Origin: Bacteroidales bacterium UBA5621
Lineage (GTDB): Bacteria > Bacteroidota > Bacteroidia > Bacteroidales > VadinHA17
Length of the DNA: 20,026 nucleotides
Direction of reading: 5' to 3'
NCBI GenBank assembly: GCA_002424525.1
Contig: DIKJ01000027.1
Span: forward strand, 1 to 20,026
Shown here: in pieces, positions 1 to 9,058 of the stretch
Layout of the letters: the number at the start of each line of letters is the position of its first letter
How positions within the stretch are numbered: position 1 is the first letter of the stretch
Notes under the pieces: generated by a model
Seen by the model: only the letters and a program-made list of their open reading frames with translations
Told to the model about the DNA's origin: nothing
Databases searched by the model: none
Program-made: the position numbers and the translations under genes

Positions 1-648
1 CCGGATAAGGGCATCTGGGAGATAAGGGGTCCCGAGAGACATTTTGTCTATTCGAAGATCATGTCGTGGGTAGCGGTCGACAGGGGAGTGAAGATCGCTC
101 AACTGCTCGACAGGAATTTTTATATTGATGAGTGGAGCTCTCTTGCAGAGAGTATCAGGAATGATATTTTTACCAACGGATGGGATGAGGAACTTGGCAG
201 CTTTGTTCAGTATTACGGTTCAAAGGATCTTGATGCATCAACCCTGCTGATGGAGGAATTCGGACTTATTGACGCCGGCGATCCGAGGTTTGTGAGTACG
301 GTGCTTAAAACAAAGGAGCACCTCCTTAAAAACGGGCTTATGTTCAGGTATGTCAATGAGGATGATTTTGGCAAGCCTTCAGGGTCATTTGTCCTTTGTA
401 ACTTCTGGCTCGTCAACAGCCTGTACAAAACAGGATACAGGAAGGAGGCGATTGAATTATTTGAGAATGTACTCAGATATACGAATCATCTCGGATTGCT
501 GAGCGAACATATTGATACGGCCACCGGAGAACTCCTGGGGAATTTTCCACAGGCATATTCTCACCTGGGGATCATACAATCGGCACTGCTGATCAACGGG
601 GAGGAGATGACCTTCGAAGCGGACAGCTTCAGGTTCATAAAACCTTAG
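1..648 (+). CDS. GH15 glucoamylase/trehalase-family glycoside hydrolase, 3' part
   Basis: Partial gene, open from base 1; 215 C-terminal residues are visible. It belongs to glycoside hydrolase family 15, (alpha/alpha)6-barrel enzymes that release glucose from alpha-glucans or trehalose by inversion. Seen: GIWEIRG at residues 4-10, whose Glu is the usual GH15 general-acid position, followed by the family-typical HFVYSKIMSWVAVDRGVK. Near the end, LLSEHIDTATGELLGNFPQAYSHLG carries the second catalytic Glu region in its first half. DASTLLM and the conserved helices between them also fit. The C-terminus ends naturally, so only the N-terminal half lies outside the window. It converges on glnS with 3 bp between the two stop codons. 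The substrate cannot be decided from this part. Confidence 0.88.
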   Translation, partial: PDKGIWEIRGPERHFVYSKIMSWVAVDRGVKIAQLLDRNFYIDEWSSLAESIRNDIFTNGWDEELGSFVQYYGSKDLDASTLLMEEFGLIDAGDPRFVSTVLKTKEHLLKNGLMFRYVNEDDFGKPSGSFVLCNFWLVNSLYKTGYRKEAIELFENVLRYTNHLGLLSEHIDTATGELLGNFPQAYSHLGIIQSALLINGEEMTFEADSFRFIKP

Positions 649-651
649 TCG

Positions 652-2355
652 CTATTTATTGAGTTTAGCCCAGGTATCCCTAAGTGAGACTGTACGGTTG
701 AACACCAGTTCCGTTTCTGCAGAATCGTAATCGACACAGAAATAACCGAGCCGCTGGAACTGGAACTTATCAAGCGGGCGGGCGGAGAGGAGGGAGGGTT
801 CCACTTTACAGTTACGGAGGATTTTCAGAGAACCGGGATTGATGAATTTACGGAAATCCTCTTCCTTCTGTCCCGCGGGGTCTTCATGATCGAAAAGCCT
901 GTCGTAAAGCCGGACCTCCGCATCGACGGCATGCGGAGCCGAGACCCAGTGAAGGGTTCCCTTCACCTTTTTTTCAGAAGAACTGCCTCCGCTTCTGGTA
1001 TCCGGATCATAGGTGCAATAAACCTCTTCTATGATGCCTGTCTCAGGATTTTTCCGCAAGCTTTCACATTTGATAATATACGCACCCTTAAGACGAACCT
1101 CCCTGCCGGGTGCCAGCCTGAAGAACTTATTCGGGGGATCCTCCATGAAATCTTCATTTTCAATATATACTTCGCGGCTGAACGGGACGGTGCGTGTTCC
1201 CATGCTTTCATCCTCCGGATTATTGATAAGCTCCACATCCTCAACTCTCCCTTCGGGGTAATTGGTGATAACGATCCTCAGGGGATCGAGCACACCGAAA
1301 ACCCTTGGTGCACGCCTGTTAAGATCCTCACGGATGGCATATTCCAGCATCGATACATCGTTCATGGCCTCGACCTTGGTATAGCCTATCATGTCGATGA
1401 ACCTCTTTATTGATTCAGGCGTATAGCCTCTTCGCCTCAGGCCGCATAATGTAGGCATCCTGGGATCATCCCACCCGTTCACTTTTCCCTCCTGCACCAG
1501 CTCGAGCAATCTTCTCTTGCTCATGACAGTATAGGTAAGGTTCAGCCTGTTGAATTCTATCTGCCGCGGCCTGTAATCATCTGTCCTGAGCTGATCGACA
1601 AGCCAGTCATACAACGGACGGTGAACTTCGAACTCGAGTGTGCACAGCGAGTGTGTAATGCCCTCAAAATAGTCGCTTTGCCCGTGAGCGAAATCATACA
1701 TTGGATAAACTTTCCATTTCTCATCTGTCCGGTGATGAGCGGCTTTGATTATCCTGTAGATGATGGGATCGCGCATATGCATATTGGGCGATGCCATGTC
1801 AATCTTTGCCCTGAGTACCCGGCTCCCTTCCCCGAATTCTCCGTTGTTCATCCTTTCAAAAAGATCAAGACTCTCCTCGGGTTGCCTTTTGCGGTACGGA
1901 CTCTCCGTACCGGGACGGGTTGGTGTGCCCTTCTGGGCAGAGATCACCTCAGCAGGCTGATCATCAACATAGGCAAGGCCACTCTTGATCAGGTCAACAG
2001 CAAAATCGTAGAGTTTCCCGAAATAATCCGAAGCATAGTATTCCCTCTCTTCCCAGTGGAACCCCAGCCAGTGGATATCTTCCTTAATGGAGTCAATATA
2101 CTCGACCTCTTCTTTTACCGGGTTTGTATCGTCGAAACGGAGGTTGCATTTCCCTCCGTATTTCTCTGCCATCCCGAAATCGAGGCAGATGGCCTTGGCG
2201 TGTCCGATATGGAGATATCCGTTTGGTTCCGGAGGGAACCTTGTATGGATCCTTCCGTTATTCCGGCCGGCTTTCAGATCGTCTATTATGATCTGTTCAA
2301 TGAAACTGACAGGCGTTTTTGACTCATCCCTGCTGGTGATATTTGCTTCGGTCAT
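652..2355 (-). CDS. glnS: Glutaminyl-tRNA synthetase
   Basis: A 567-residue cytoplasmic class I aminoacyl-tRNA synthetase that charges tRNA-Gln with glutamine. Seen: PPEPNGYLHIGHAKA with the HIGH signature at residues 49-52, LRFDDTNP soon after, YPMYDFAHGQSD and the GITHSLCTLEF segment of the active site, and the KMSKS-type loop as VMSKRRL (Met278-Lys280). The C-terminal roughly 220 residues match the two beta-barrel anticodon-binding domains (PLRIVITNYPEG; FDHEDPAGQKEEDF; FNRTVSLRDTW). Length is normal and the frame is intact. The family includes GluRS, but the GHAKA, DFAHGQSD and GITHS context is GlnRS-type, so direct charging of tRNA-Gln is expected rather than the transamidation route. 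It is divergent from folB, with a recognisable promoter upstream. Confidence 0.97.
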   Translation of the reverse strand: MTEANITSRDESKTPVSFIEQIIIDDLKAGRNNGRIHTRFPPEPNGYLHIGHAKAICLDFGMAEKYGGKCNLRFDDTNPVKEEVEYIDSIKEDIHWLGFHWEEREYYASDYFGKLYDFAVDLIKSGLAYVDDQPAEVISAQKGTPTRPGTESPYRKRQPEESLDLFERMNNGEFGEGSRVLRAKIDMASPNMHMRDPIIYRIIKAAHHRTDEKWKVYPMYDFAHGQSDYFEGITHSLCTLEFEVHRPLYDWLVDQLRTDDYRPRQIEFNRLNLTYTVMSKRRLLELVQEGKVNGWDDPRMPTLCGLRRRGYTPESIKRFIDMIGYTKVEAMNDVSMLEYAIREDLNRRAPRVFGVLDPLRIVITNYPEGRVEDVELINNPEDESMGTRTVPFSREVYIENEDFMEDPPNKFFRLAPGREVRLKGAYIIKCESLRKNPETGIIEEVYCTYDPDTRSGGSSSEKKVKGTLHWVSAPHAVDAEVRLYDRLFDHEDPAGQKEEDFRKFINPGSLKILRNCKVEPSLLSARPLDKFQFQRLGYFCVDYDSAETELVFNRTVSLRDTWAKLNK

Positions 2356-2375
2356 CCTTTCTGATTTTAAGACTA

Positions 2376-2408
2376 CAAAAATAGGATGAATTTAAGAGCC
2401 TCCTGCAA
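2376..2408 (-). promoter_or_regulatory. Putative Bacteroidota promoter for glnS
   Basis: Read on the minus strand, TATTTTTG (plus coordinates 2376-2383) matches the Bacteroidota -7 consensus TAnnTTTG and lies about 20 nt before the glnS ATG. A TTTTTTG run upstream could be the -33 element, but its spacing of about 22 nt is slightly long. Confidence 0.5.
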
Positions 2409-2483
2409 AAAACATCTTAATTTTACGTTATCAGTCATCAGAGCGGAAACAAGATTACAAATCAAATATCAACCAGGCATAAA

Positions 2484-2834
2484 ATGGGTAAGATACATAT
2501 AGAGAGCATGGAGTTTTACGCTTTTCATGGTCATTACAGGGAGGAACAGATTGTCGGCAACAAATTCCTTGTCGATCTTACCATCGATACTGATATGCAG
2601 GTGCCTTCGGAAAGCGATAATCTGAAAGATGCGGTCAATTACCAGCGTGCCTATCAGATAGTCAAGGCTGAGATGGAGAAAAAATCACATCTGCTCGAGC
2701 ATATAGCAGGCAGGATCGTTGATTCATTGTACAAGGAACTGAAGGGAATTAACAAAATAAAGGTCAAAGTCTCGAAAATCAATCCTCCGATGGGCGGCAA
2801 AATTGGTTCTGTGAGCGTGGAGATGGAGAGATAA
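2484..2834 (+). CDS. folB: Dihydroneopterin aldolase
   Basis: A 116-residue FolB-family protein that converts 7,8-dihydroneopterin to 6-hydroxymethyl-dihydropterin and glycolaldehyde in folate synthesis, normally as a cytoplasmic octamer. Seen: N-terminal strand and motif MEFYAFHGHYREEQ, where Glu20/Glu21 are the candidate substrate-anchoring acid; the NKFLVDLTID strand; DAVNYQRAYQIV; HLLEHIAGRI; and VSKINPPMGGKIGSVSVE, with Lys98 at the family's catalytic lysine position. Length is normal for FolB. The ATG is the only good start, because the conserved domain begins at residue 4. It is divergent from glnS (128 bp apart) and no other folate genes are next to it. Confidence 0.93.
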   Translation: MGKIHIESMEFYAFHGHYREEQIVGNKFLVDLTIDTDMQVPSESDNLKDAVNYQRAYQIVKAEMEKKSHLLEHIAGRIVDSLYKELKGINKIKVKVSKINPPMGGKIGSVSVEMER

Positions 2835-2910
2835 AATGAATTACAGTTTTGATTTCCTGAAGAGATTGAATAACTTCGTATATGTTTAACAATCCCCAAT
2901 ACCTTGTTTT

Positions 2911-5520
2911 ATGAAAAAGATACAAGCCCTGGTGCTTGCACTGGTCGTTTTATTAAGTTATCAGAAACCGGCCGGATGCCAGCAATCCATTACCGTTAAT
3001 CCGTTAATTTCGGATACTCTCATTACCATTCAGGAATTCAAAAGCGCACCTCCGGTAAGGCACAAAATCGCCACCCAGGCTATGGCAAAGGGAGAGAAGC
3101 CCGGTGAATTTACCGGAGTCACCTATCGTTATACGAATAATGTGCGACCCTTATCGGCACGGCAGTTAAACCAGCTCGTCATGAAACAGGACGGCCTTCT
3201 GGATATCTCTTCAAAGCCGGCTTTTATCCCGCATCCCGATACTGTTTATGTCGATCCCCGGAGCGACCTGGTTTTTCAGACCATGCAGGTAAGTGATGCC
3301 CAGATGCTGATGCTCAGACCCAGGTTGTCGGCAGTATTCGAGGATATTGAAATCCCTGAACAGGAGGTGGGTGTAACTCTCGCGAACACCATTTCGCTGG
3401 CAGAAGGAATAGTAGCTTCAGCTGTAGGCTATGGCAAAGAGTATGCGGTAAATCTTGTATTCAATAAAACGAAATTTCAGCTTTATCAGGAAAAGAAGGA
3501 TAGTCTGATAGTTACCCTTACCGGACAGATCACCGTAGCAAACCCCCGCATCGAGGGGAAATACTCAAAGTACAACGGGTACAAACTTGTTTTTAAAACT
3601 TATGAGCAGGTTGATCTTAAGGTAGATGCAAAGATGACCTTCTCTGATGAGAAAGAAATACCACTGTGGGGCACGGAAATTAAGGCTGGCGATCTTGGAA
3701 AATGCAAACTGACAGTTTCGTTGCTTATAACCGGGGACGGGCAGGTGAATCTTACAGCCGATATAAACCAGGGGATTGATATGGCACTAGGAGCAAAAGG
3801 CGGAACATTTTTTTATGTGCCGACCAGCATTGATAATATCTCGACCCTCGATCATTATTGTAATATAGGGTATACTGTTAAGTCAAAACTTTCGGTGTTT
3901 GCAGGCATTTTATGTCAGGCCACCCTGAAGATCAGGAGCTACAATGCTCTCGATATCTATGCCAGGGGAGGAATGGAGGGAACGGTGGAAACCGATGGCT
4001 CCACCCTTACAGCTGATATCGGGGCAAGAGTGAAGGCAGGAGGAAAGGTCGTCACGAAAAGCTTTACAGTGCTTGATAAATACTATTCGCTTTACAAACT
4101 TCAGATTGCCGACATGAAGGGCTTCAAGATGTTCATTCACGAGGCGTGTGCCTATGGCGACTATGTTGTCGGTGAGGTATACCGCGAAAACGGGAACGAT
4201 TCTGTACCTTACAACGGCAGTTTAACGGTCATGGTCAGGCATGCCGACAACAAGATATCCCAGTACCCGGCCCGTACCGATGCGCAGGGTCTTTTCATAG
4301 CATCCGGCGTTCCCCTGAAGAAAGGTGATAAGGTTATGATAAAAGTGCCGGATGTGACAACGCCCGGCTCGCCTGTTGAAGCAACGATCCCATTCAGGAG
4401 TATAGCGCTCTTTGCAGCGGATTATTTTAACGGAACAGCATACGGTTCAGTGGCAGCCTCACGGAGTGAATGGGCCCGGATAGTAAAACCGGCGGCACAG
4501 GGACAGGTTCCGGCAGGTGCAAAGCAGGCTTTGCAGAACACACCTGCATCGAATCTGAAAGGCATTGCTGCTCCGGCCGAGTTTGCACGAAGGATGAATG
4601 ATTTCCGGAGCAGTCTGACAGTCTACAGTGGACCGATCGGGTTTGTCACTATGCCCTCTCCGGCTAAACAAACTGCATCTTCACCGCCGCAAACTGCATC
4701 TACACCAGCACAAACTGTTTCTTCACCCGCCACAGGCAAGCCTGCTGTTGGTCAGGCTCTCTTACGCAACCAGCCGGCTGATCTTTCCGGTACAGCAAAA
4801 GCGAAGAGCAACACAGGAACTGTAAACTCTCCGCTCGGAATGTTCGCTGTAAGCGGACTGGAATTCAGTCCGGGGCAGCTCGTTCAGGCCGTTGTAGAAG
4901 TTGAGGGATTTACGATCGTTTCGGACTGGGTGGAGACTGATGGACTTCTGGTTTCAGAGATTGAGCATGAACAGCTCGTTTCAGGGTCGAATCTGAAAAC
5001 GGAAAATCTCTCTGCCAGCAACAGTTTTGTTATTGTAAGCGCCATCAGGAGCACATCGGTTCCGGAAGGAAATGTTAAACTGGTAAAAGGGGCAGATGCA
5101 AAACATGCCTCACTGGTCTCCCCGGCGAAGGTTCCCGAATTTCCGGAAGCAGCCAGAGCCACTCTCTGGTTTTCGCAGACAATACCGCTCAGACCGGTGG
5201 AAGGACATCCGGGAACCGCTATTGCAGGGACAGGAGAATGGCAGAGATCTTTCCAGTACCAGTCGCCTGCTGATGTGATTGATCCTGCAAAGAACAGGAA
5301 ACATCCGTTTGAGCTCGTCTCCTACACATATAAGAACCAGGAGCTCGGTTACAGGATCTTTATTGATCAGTGTGCATCGTGCACCACACCGGCCAATGTT
5401 GTTCAGAAATTAGGAAGCAAGCAACAGACCATATTGCCCGGCATGCAGCAAAAATCACCAGCTCCGGCAAGAACGGCACCGGTGGTCCAGCCAAAGGCAC
5501 CCGTCAGACCAGGGATTTAA
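2911..5520 (+). CDS. Large secreted protein of unknown function
   Basis: An 869-residue protein I cannot assign to a family. Residues 1-24 form a Sec signal peptide (MKKIQALVLALVVLLS, then CQQ), with a Cys at 23 that is probably a cleavage-site residue rather than a good lipobox. Residues about 60-420 are rich in beta-strand-like patterns. A segment around residues 425-495 (VGEVYRENGNDSVPYNGSL to VPLKKGDKVMIKV) resembles a carboxypeptidase-regulatory-like or Ig-like beta-sandwich. About residues 585-610 are a Pro/Thr/Ala/Gln linker with short repeats. A further beta-rich part follows, with ISEIEHEQLVSGSNLKTE. Near the C-terminus a CASC pair (YRIFIDQCASCTTP) precedes a Pro/Gln-rich tail. No LPXTG motif or type IX sorting domain is seen. 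It is likely periplasmic or surface exposed. It precedes the envelope and two-component cluster. Confidence 0.85.
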   Translation: MKKIQALVLALVVLLSYQKPAGCQQSITVNPLISDTLITIQEFKSAPPVRHKIATQAMAKGEKPGEFTGVTYRYTNNVRPLSARQLNQLVMKQDGLLDISSKPAFIPHPDTVYVDPRSDLVFQTMQVSDAQMLMLRPRLSAVFEDIEIPEQEVGVTLANTISLAEGIVASAVGYGKEYAVNLVFNKTKFQLYQEKKDSLIVTLTGQITVANPRIEGKYSKYNGYKLVFKTYEQVDLKVDAKMTFSDEKEIPLWGTEIKAGDLGKCKLTVSLLITGDGQVNLTADINQGIDMALGAKGGTFFYVPTSIDNISTLDHYCNIGYTVKSKLSVFAGILCQATLKIRSYNALDIYARGGMEGTVETDGSTLTADIGARVKAGGKVVTKSFTVLDKYYSLYKLQIADMKGFKMFIHEACAYGDYVVGEVYRENGNDSVPYNGSLTVMVRHADNKISQYPARTDAQGLFIASGVPLKKGDKVMIKVPDVTTPGSPVEATIPFRSIALFAADYFNGTAYGSVAASRSEWARIVKPAAQGQVPAGAKQALQNTPASNLKGIAAPAEFARRMNDFRSSLTVYSGPIGFVTMPSPAKQTASSPPQTASTPAQTVSSPATGKPAVGQALLRNQPADLSGTAKAKSNTGTVNSPLGMFAVSGLEFSPGQLVQAVVEVEGFTIVSDWVETDGLLVSEIEHEQLVSGSNLKTENLSASNSFVIVSAIRSTSVPEGNVKLVKGADAKHASLVSPAKVPEFPEAARATLWFSQTIPLRPVEGHPGTAIAGTGEWQRSFQYQSPADVIDPAKNRKHPFELVSYTYKNQELGYRIFIDQCASCTTPANVVQKLGSKQQTILPGMQQKSPAPARTAPVVQPKAPVRPGI
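4669..4731 (+). repeat. Three 21-bp in-frame repeats in a Pro/Thr/Gln linker
   Basis: Three tandem 21-bp units, each beginning with CAAACT, encode QTASSPP, QTASTPA and QTVSSPA. They keep the reading frame and look like an inter-domain linker that could expand or contract by slippage. Confidence 0.75.
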
Positions 5521-5580
5521 GAGTTAACCCGTGGAACTGATAGCCAGGTATTTTTTCATCTGTTCTTCATCTTTAATTCG

Positions 5581-5588
5581 TATTTTTG
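5581..5588 (+). promoter_or_regulatory. Putative -7 element upstream of the small secreted protein
   Basis: TATTTTTG fits TAnnTTTG, about 85 nt before the ATG at 5673. No convincing -33 TTG at the usual spacing is visible, so this is tentative. Confidence 0.3.
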
Positions 5589-5672
5589 TATTTACAAGGA
5601 TGATTCAATTTGTAATTTTCTTAAATGCAGTGAATTATCGTGAAGAAGAAACAAAAGAAAAATGAAAATGAG

Positions 5673-6050
5673 ATGAAAAATTTACTCAAAATATTATTTA
5701 TTGCAGGGTTTCTGCTATTAATGGGGCAGAAGGTCACAGCACAGGTTGTACAGCAGAGGGATACTCTCAGAATCAGGACAGATCAGGCAACCCAGACAGA
5801 GGATGTAAGGGAAGACGGCAACCAGTTGATGCAGAGGAATCAGAACCAGAACAGGCAGCAGGAAGCTGCGGCAAAAGCAGAAGCGGCAAAAGCCAATGCA
5901 GCACAGCCGGTAAAGCAGGTTAAATCTGCCCGTCCGGACATGAGCAAAGCTGCAGGAGCCCGTCCTCCAACAATTGTAAGACCCGGGGGATCCGGTATTC
6001 CGAAAGGGATCGGAAAGCCGGCCGGAGCTGGCAGAAAAGGAGGAAGGTAA
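5673..6050 (+). CDS. Small secreted Gln/Ala-rich basic protein
   Basis: No family recognised. From the ATG at 5673 it is 125 residues. MKNLLKILFIAGFLLLMGQ then KVTAQ is a clean Sec signal peptide with cleavage after TAQ. An upstream in-frame GTG at 5640 would add a charged KKKQKKNENE stretch before the signal, so the ATG is preferred. The mature part is low-complexity: VVQQRDTLRIRTDQATQTED, then a Gln/Asn run (QRNQNQNRQQ), an Ala/Lys-rich segment of AEAAKA type that may be helical, and a Pro/Gly-rich basic tail ending AGRKGGR. It resembles the 9059-9526 protein in plan: signal, Gln/Ala/Arg-rich body, Gly-x-Gly-Arg-Lys end. It lies 18 bp upstream of the barrel gene, so co-transcription is likely. 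Confidence 0.7.
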   Translation: MKNLLKILFIAGFLLLMGQKVTAQVVQQRDTLRIRTDQATQTEDVREDGNQLMQRNQNQNRQQEAAAKAEAAKANAAQPVKQVKSARPDMSKAAGARPPTIVRPGGSGIPKGIGKPAGAGRKGGR

Positions 6051-6068
6051 AATATTATCTCCCGCAAA

Positions 6069-6962
6069 ATGAAACTTTCAGGATCGTTCTTATCTATAAT
6101 ATTGTCAGGATTGCTGGTGTTTATGCTTCCTCACAATATCCTGTCGCAGGCGGACTCTTCAAACAATCCGTCTGACAGCCAGGTTACAAAGGATCCGCCT
6201 GCCGGTTCCCGTCATTCATTATTCACAGGCCTCGGATACGGCAGTAACATGATTTGGCTTGGTTCAACAATATCGCAAAACCAGCCCTTCGGCTATGGTG
6301 CGCTGACCTATGGCTTTAACAATGAGCTTTATGTGACATTGTCGGCAGTTCACCTGTCTGGGACGGATCCCTTTCTGGCCTTTTTTACAGGTTCCCTTAA
6401 CTACAACCATGTATTCAACAAATGGTTCGATATATCGGCAGGGCTCAACCGGTATCAGGTTGCCACAACACTCCCCGATACGTTGTTTGGAAGTTTTACC
6501 TATGCCGACTTTACAATGGGCTTTGACTGGAAACTCATATATACAAAAATATCACTGGGAGGATTAATGTCGTATGATAGCCAGCTCTACTTACAGCTGA
6601 GAAATTCAAGGTACTTTCAGACACCTGATTTCTTTAAGGGCAAGGTCAATATTTCGTTCGATCCTTATGTGAACCTGTTGATGGGAACCTTTACACAGGC
6701 TGAAACAACAACAGGCCCTCCGGTAGTTATATTTCCCCCCTTCCGCAATTGGCGAACTACTGACGGCCAAAACTCCACGACAACCTACACACGCCGATTC
6801 GGGATGCTGGATATAGACATGGGACTGCCCATAGCCTTAAATACCGATTTCATGACAATTGAAGCAGAGGCCGGCTATGTTTTCCCGGTATATAAGGACT
6901 CCGGGTATTCGCGCCCGGAAGGTTTTGTATTTCTTCTGAGCGCCTATTTCAGAATTTTTTAA
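6069..6962 (+). CDS. Outer-membrane beta-barrel-like protein
   Basis: A 297-residue protein of unknown specific role. Residues 1-27 are a signal peptide (hydrophobic ILSGLLVFMLPHNILSQ). The mature part alternates polar and aromatic residues in repeated strand-like segments such as GYGALTYGFNNELYVTLSAVHL, FFTGSLNYNHVF and DISAGLNRYQV, and ends in the aromatic strand FVFLLSAYFRIF with a terminal Phe, the usual outer-membrane barrel insertion signal. Together these suggest a small beta-barrel of perhaps 10-12 strands in the outer membrane. It lies between a small Gln-rich secreted protein and a two-component system, with only 10 bp to the regulator's ATG, so it may be part of the same unit as sensor accessory or output. 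Confidence 0.75.
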   Translation: MKLSGSFLSIILSGLLVFMLPHNILSQADSSNNPSDSQVTKDPPAGSRHSLFTGLGYGSNMIWLGSTISQNQPFGYGALTYGFNNELYVTLSAVHLSGTDPFLAFFTGSLNYNHVFNKWFDISAGLNRYQVATTLPDTLFGSFTYADFTMGFDWKLIYTKISLGGLMSYDSQLYLQLRNSRYFQTPDFFKGKVNISFDPYVNLLMGTFTQAETTTGPPVVIFPPFRNWRTTDGQNSTTTYTRRFGMLDIDMGLPIALNTDFMTIEAEAGYVFPVYKDSGYSRPEGFVFLLSAYFRIF

Positions 6963-6972
6963 CTTAGTGCCG

Positions 6973-7650
6973 ATGAATGTTCTGATCGTAGAAGACGAGA
7001 AGAGTCTGGCAAACGAAATAGCAGCTTTTCTGAGATCGGAGAATTTCCTGTGCGACCTTTCGTACACCGGCATGGATGCTTCAGAAAAGATCGCTATCAA
7101 TCTTTATGACTTTGTTCTACTGGATCTTGGATTGCCTGATTATAACGGAATTGATCTGATAAATGAAGCAAGGAAGGCAGGCAGTGAAGCATCTTTCATA
7201 ATAATAACAGCACGGGGAGCCGTTGAGGATAAGGTGAAGGGACTTGACATCGGAGCCGACGATTACCTGGCAAAACCATTTGCGCTGATTGAGCTTCTTT
7301 CACGGATCAATGCCGTGGCGAGAAGAAAATTCAGGATAACGGTACAGGAGGTCCCGCTCGGCGATTTCATTATGCAGACTGAGTCGCGAAAGCTTTTCTG
7401 CAAGGGGAATGAGGTGGAGCTTACAAAAAAAGAGTATGACCTTCTCTGGTATCTTGTCCTTAACAGGAATAAGGTGCTGACGCGTCACCAGCTTTATGAG
7501 CATATATGGGGAAATATTCTCGACGATCAGTACGATAGTAATTTTATTGACGTTCATATTAAAAACCTGAGGAAGAAGCTTAATGCTCATTCTGCCACGC
7601 CATGGCTCGAGACTGTACGTGGTGTCGGTTACAGGGTTAGTACGGATTAA
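6973..7650 (+). CDS. OmpR/PhoB-family response regulator
   Basis: A 225-residue transcription factor of a two-component system. The receiver domain (residues 1-115) has the acidic pair Glu7/Asp8 in LIVEDE, phospho-acceptor Asp51 in VLLDLGLPD, Thr79 in IITARG and Lys101 in DDYLAKPF. The C-terminal winged helix (about 130-225) has ELTKKEYDLLWYLVLN, the recognition region ILDDQYDSNFIDVHIKNLRKKL and the ending LETVRGVGYRV. All key residues are present. The ATG at 6973 is preferred over an in-frame GTG at 6967 because the domain starts directly after it. The partner kinase starts 21 bp downstream. Targets are unknown; the neighbouring barrel and small secreted protein genes are obvious candidates. 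Confidence 0.95.
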   Translation: MNVLIVEDEKSLANEIAAFLRSENFLCDLSYTGMDASEKIAINLYDFVLLDLGLPDYNGIDLINEARKAGSEASFIIITARGAVEDKVKGLDIGADDYLAKPFALIELLSRINAVARRKFRITVQEVPLGDFIMQTESRKLFCKGNEVELTKKEYDLLWYLVLNRNKVLTRHQLYEHIWGNILDDQYDSNFIDVHIKNLRKKLNAHSATPWLETVRGVGYRVSTD

Positions 7651-7671
7651 CTGGCACTATTGCATCCTGGA

Positions 7672-8994
7672 ATGATCAAACTGAAGATAAAGCTTGCGTT
7701 TTTCAATCTGCTTTCAAAGCTTGTTTTTACAGCACTCTTCCTGATATTTCTGCCCTATATCATTGAAAGGATTAACCTGCGGCAGGTTGATAATGATCTT
7801 GTCCAGAAAAGGGAACAGGTGATCGACCTGATAGCAGGAGCAGGTATCGATCCATTTATCTCAGCAGACTCCTCTGATGTCTTCGGAAGCTTTAACATTC
7901 TTAAGGAAGAATTCATAAGTCTCGAAAGGATCGAAACAGACGAGGACATTAACCATATTGAGGTTGCTGTAAGATTGATTGAAGATGAGGAGATCACATA
8001 CCGGGTTCTGAACTATTCCTTCCTGGTCGACGGGCAGAAATACCTCCTCGAGGTTGGTAAGAGCCTGGCAAGTATTCAATATGCCAGGCGTAACATCACC
8101 AGGGTGATCCTGATCTTTCTGGTCCTGATAATCCTGATCACACTGCTTACTGACCTTCAGTATACGCATCTGTTGTTACGTCCCCTCGACAGGATATCCC
8201 GGAAGCTCAAAGGGATATCCAGGCCGGAGCTTTTTGACAGAACGGAAGTGAGAACGACCACAACAGATTTTCATAATCTCGACAATGCCATAAGGGAACT
8301 TATGGAGAATATCGATCAGCTTTTCCGGAAAGAGAAAGAGATTACAGTCAATATTTCCCATGAGCTCCTCACGCCGGTTTCGGTATTGAGGAGCAAGCTC
8401 GAGAATCTCCTGCTGAGCGGGAATGCGGATGCTGAAATGCCGGAAAAGATAGAAGAGTCTCTCAAAACGCTTCACAGGCTCCAGAGCCTGGTTAACTCAC
8501 TGCTTATGATCGCCCGGATTGAGAGCCATCAGTATCTGAGGGAGGATAACTTCTCTGTACAGGATGTTCTGAAGGAGATCATTGAAGAGATAAGGCCGAT
8601 AGCTGACGATAAAGAGATACTCATGACTGAGGAGTATCTCCGTGATTTTCAGTTCATGCAGGCTAACAGGGCGCTGATATTCTCAATGATATATAATGTA
8701 GTTAACAATGCCGTAAAAAATACACCGGCAGGAGGGGCTGTTGTGATAAGGAGTTACTTCCATCAGCAAAAATTTAACGTGACGATATCCGACAACGGCA
8801 GGGGGATGACCAGGGAGCAGGTGGTCAATCTCTTTTCGCGCTTTAAATCAAGGGTGAATCCCGGTGAAGACGGAACAGGCATCGGTCTGGCAATATCGAA
8901 GACGATAGCCGATTTTCACGGCATTTCAGTATCAGTGACTTCTGAACCTGAAAAAGGAACCACATTTTTTTTCATTTTTCCTGAAAATTCATGA
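7672..8994 (+). CDS. Membrane sensor histidine kinase
   Basis: A 440-residue inner-membrane kinase, partner of the regulator just upstream. Seen: TM1 about residues 8-30, a periplasmic sensor region of about 115 residues with no recognised fold, TM2 about 145-168, a HAMP-like linker (LLRPLDRISRKL), and a HisKA domain with phospho-acceptor His230 in NISHELLTPVSVL. The ATPase domain has an N-box (NVVNNAVKNTP), G1 (DNGRGM), F-box (FSRFKS) and G2 (GTGIGLAIS). The H-box reads HELLTP instead of the common HELRTP, a tolerated variation. The ATG at 7672 is preferred to a TTG at 7660 because four extra residues add nothing to the domain. It is probably in an operon with the regulator. Confidence 0.94.
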   Translation: MIKLKIKLAFFNLLSKLVFTALFLIFLPYIIERINLRQVDNDLVQKREQVIDLIAGAGIDPFISADSSDVFGSFNILKEEFISLERIETDEDINHIEVAVRLIEDEEITYRVLNYSFLVDGQKYLLEVGKSLASIQYARRNITRVILIFLVLIILITLLTDLQYTHLLLRPLDRISRKLKGISRPELFDRTEVRTTTTDFHNLDNAIRELMENIDQLFRKEKEITVNISHELLTPVSVLRSKLENLLLSGNADAEMPEKIEESLKTLHRLQSLVNSLLMIARIESHQYLREDNFSVQDVLKEIIEEIRPIADDKEILMTEEYLRDFQFMQANRALIFSMIYNVVNNAVKNTPAGGAVVIRSYFHQQKFNVTISDNGRGMTREQVVNLFSRFKSRVNPGEDGTGIGLAISKTIADFHGISVSVTSEPEKGTTFFFIFPENS

Positions 8995-9014
8995 TTTCTT
9001 CATTATCACAGGCT

Positions 9015-9022
9015 TACATTTG
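9015..9022 (+). promoter_or_regulatory. Putative -7 element for the small secreted protein gene
   Basis: TACATTTG is an exact TAnnTTTG match, 20 nt after the kinase stop and about 30-40 nt before the likely ATGs at 9050/9059. If real, a translation start at the upstream TTG (9020) is excluded because it lies inside the promoter. The -33 element is unclear. Confidence 0.42.
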
Positions 9023-9058
9023 AAAAGTAAACTGAATGTTAACTTAAAAATGAAGAAT

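Noticed and set aside
1621..2322. Long plus-strand ORF of 233 codons opposite glnS
   Set aside because: Shadow of the highly conserved glnS gene; Cys/Phe/Ile-rich nonsense with no domain.
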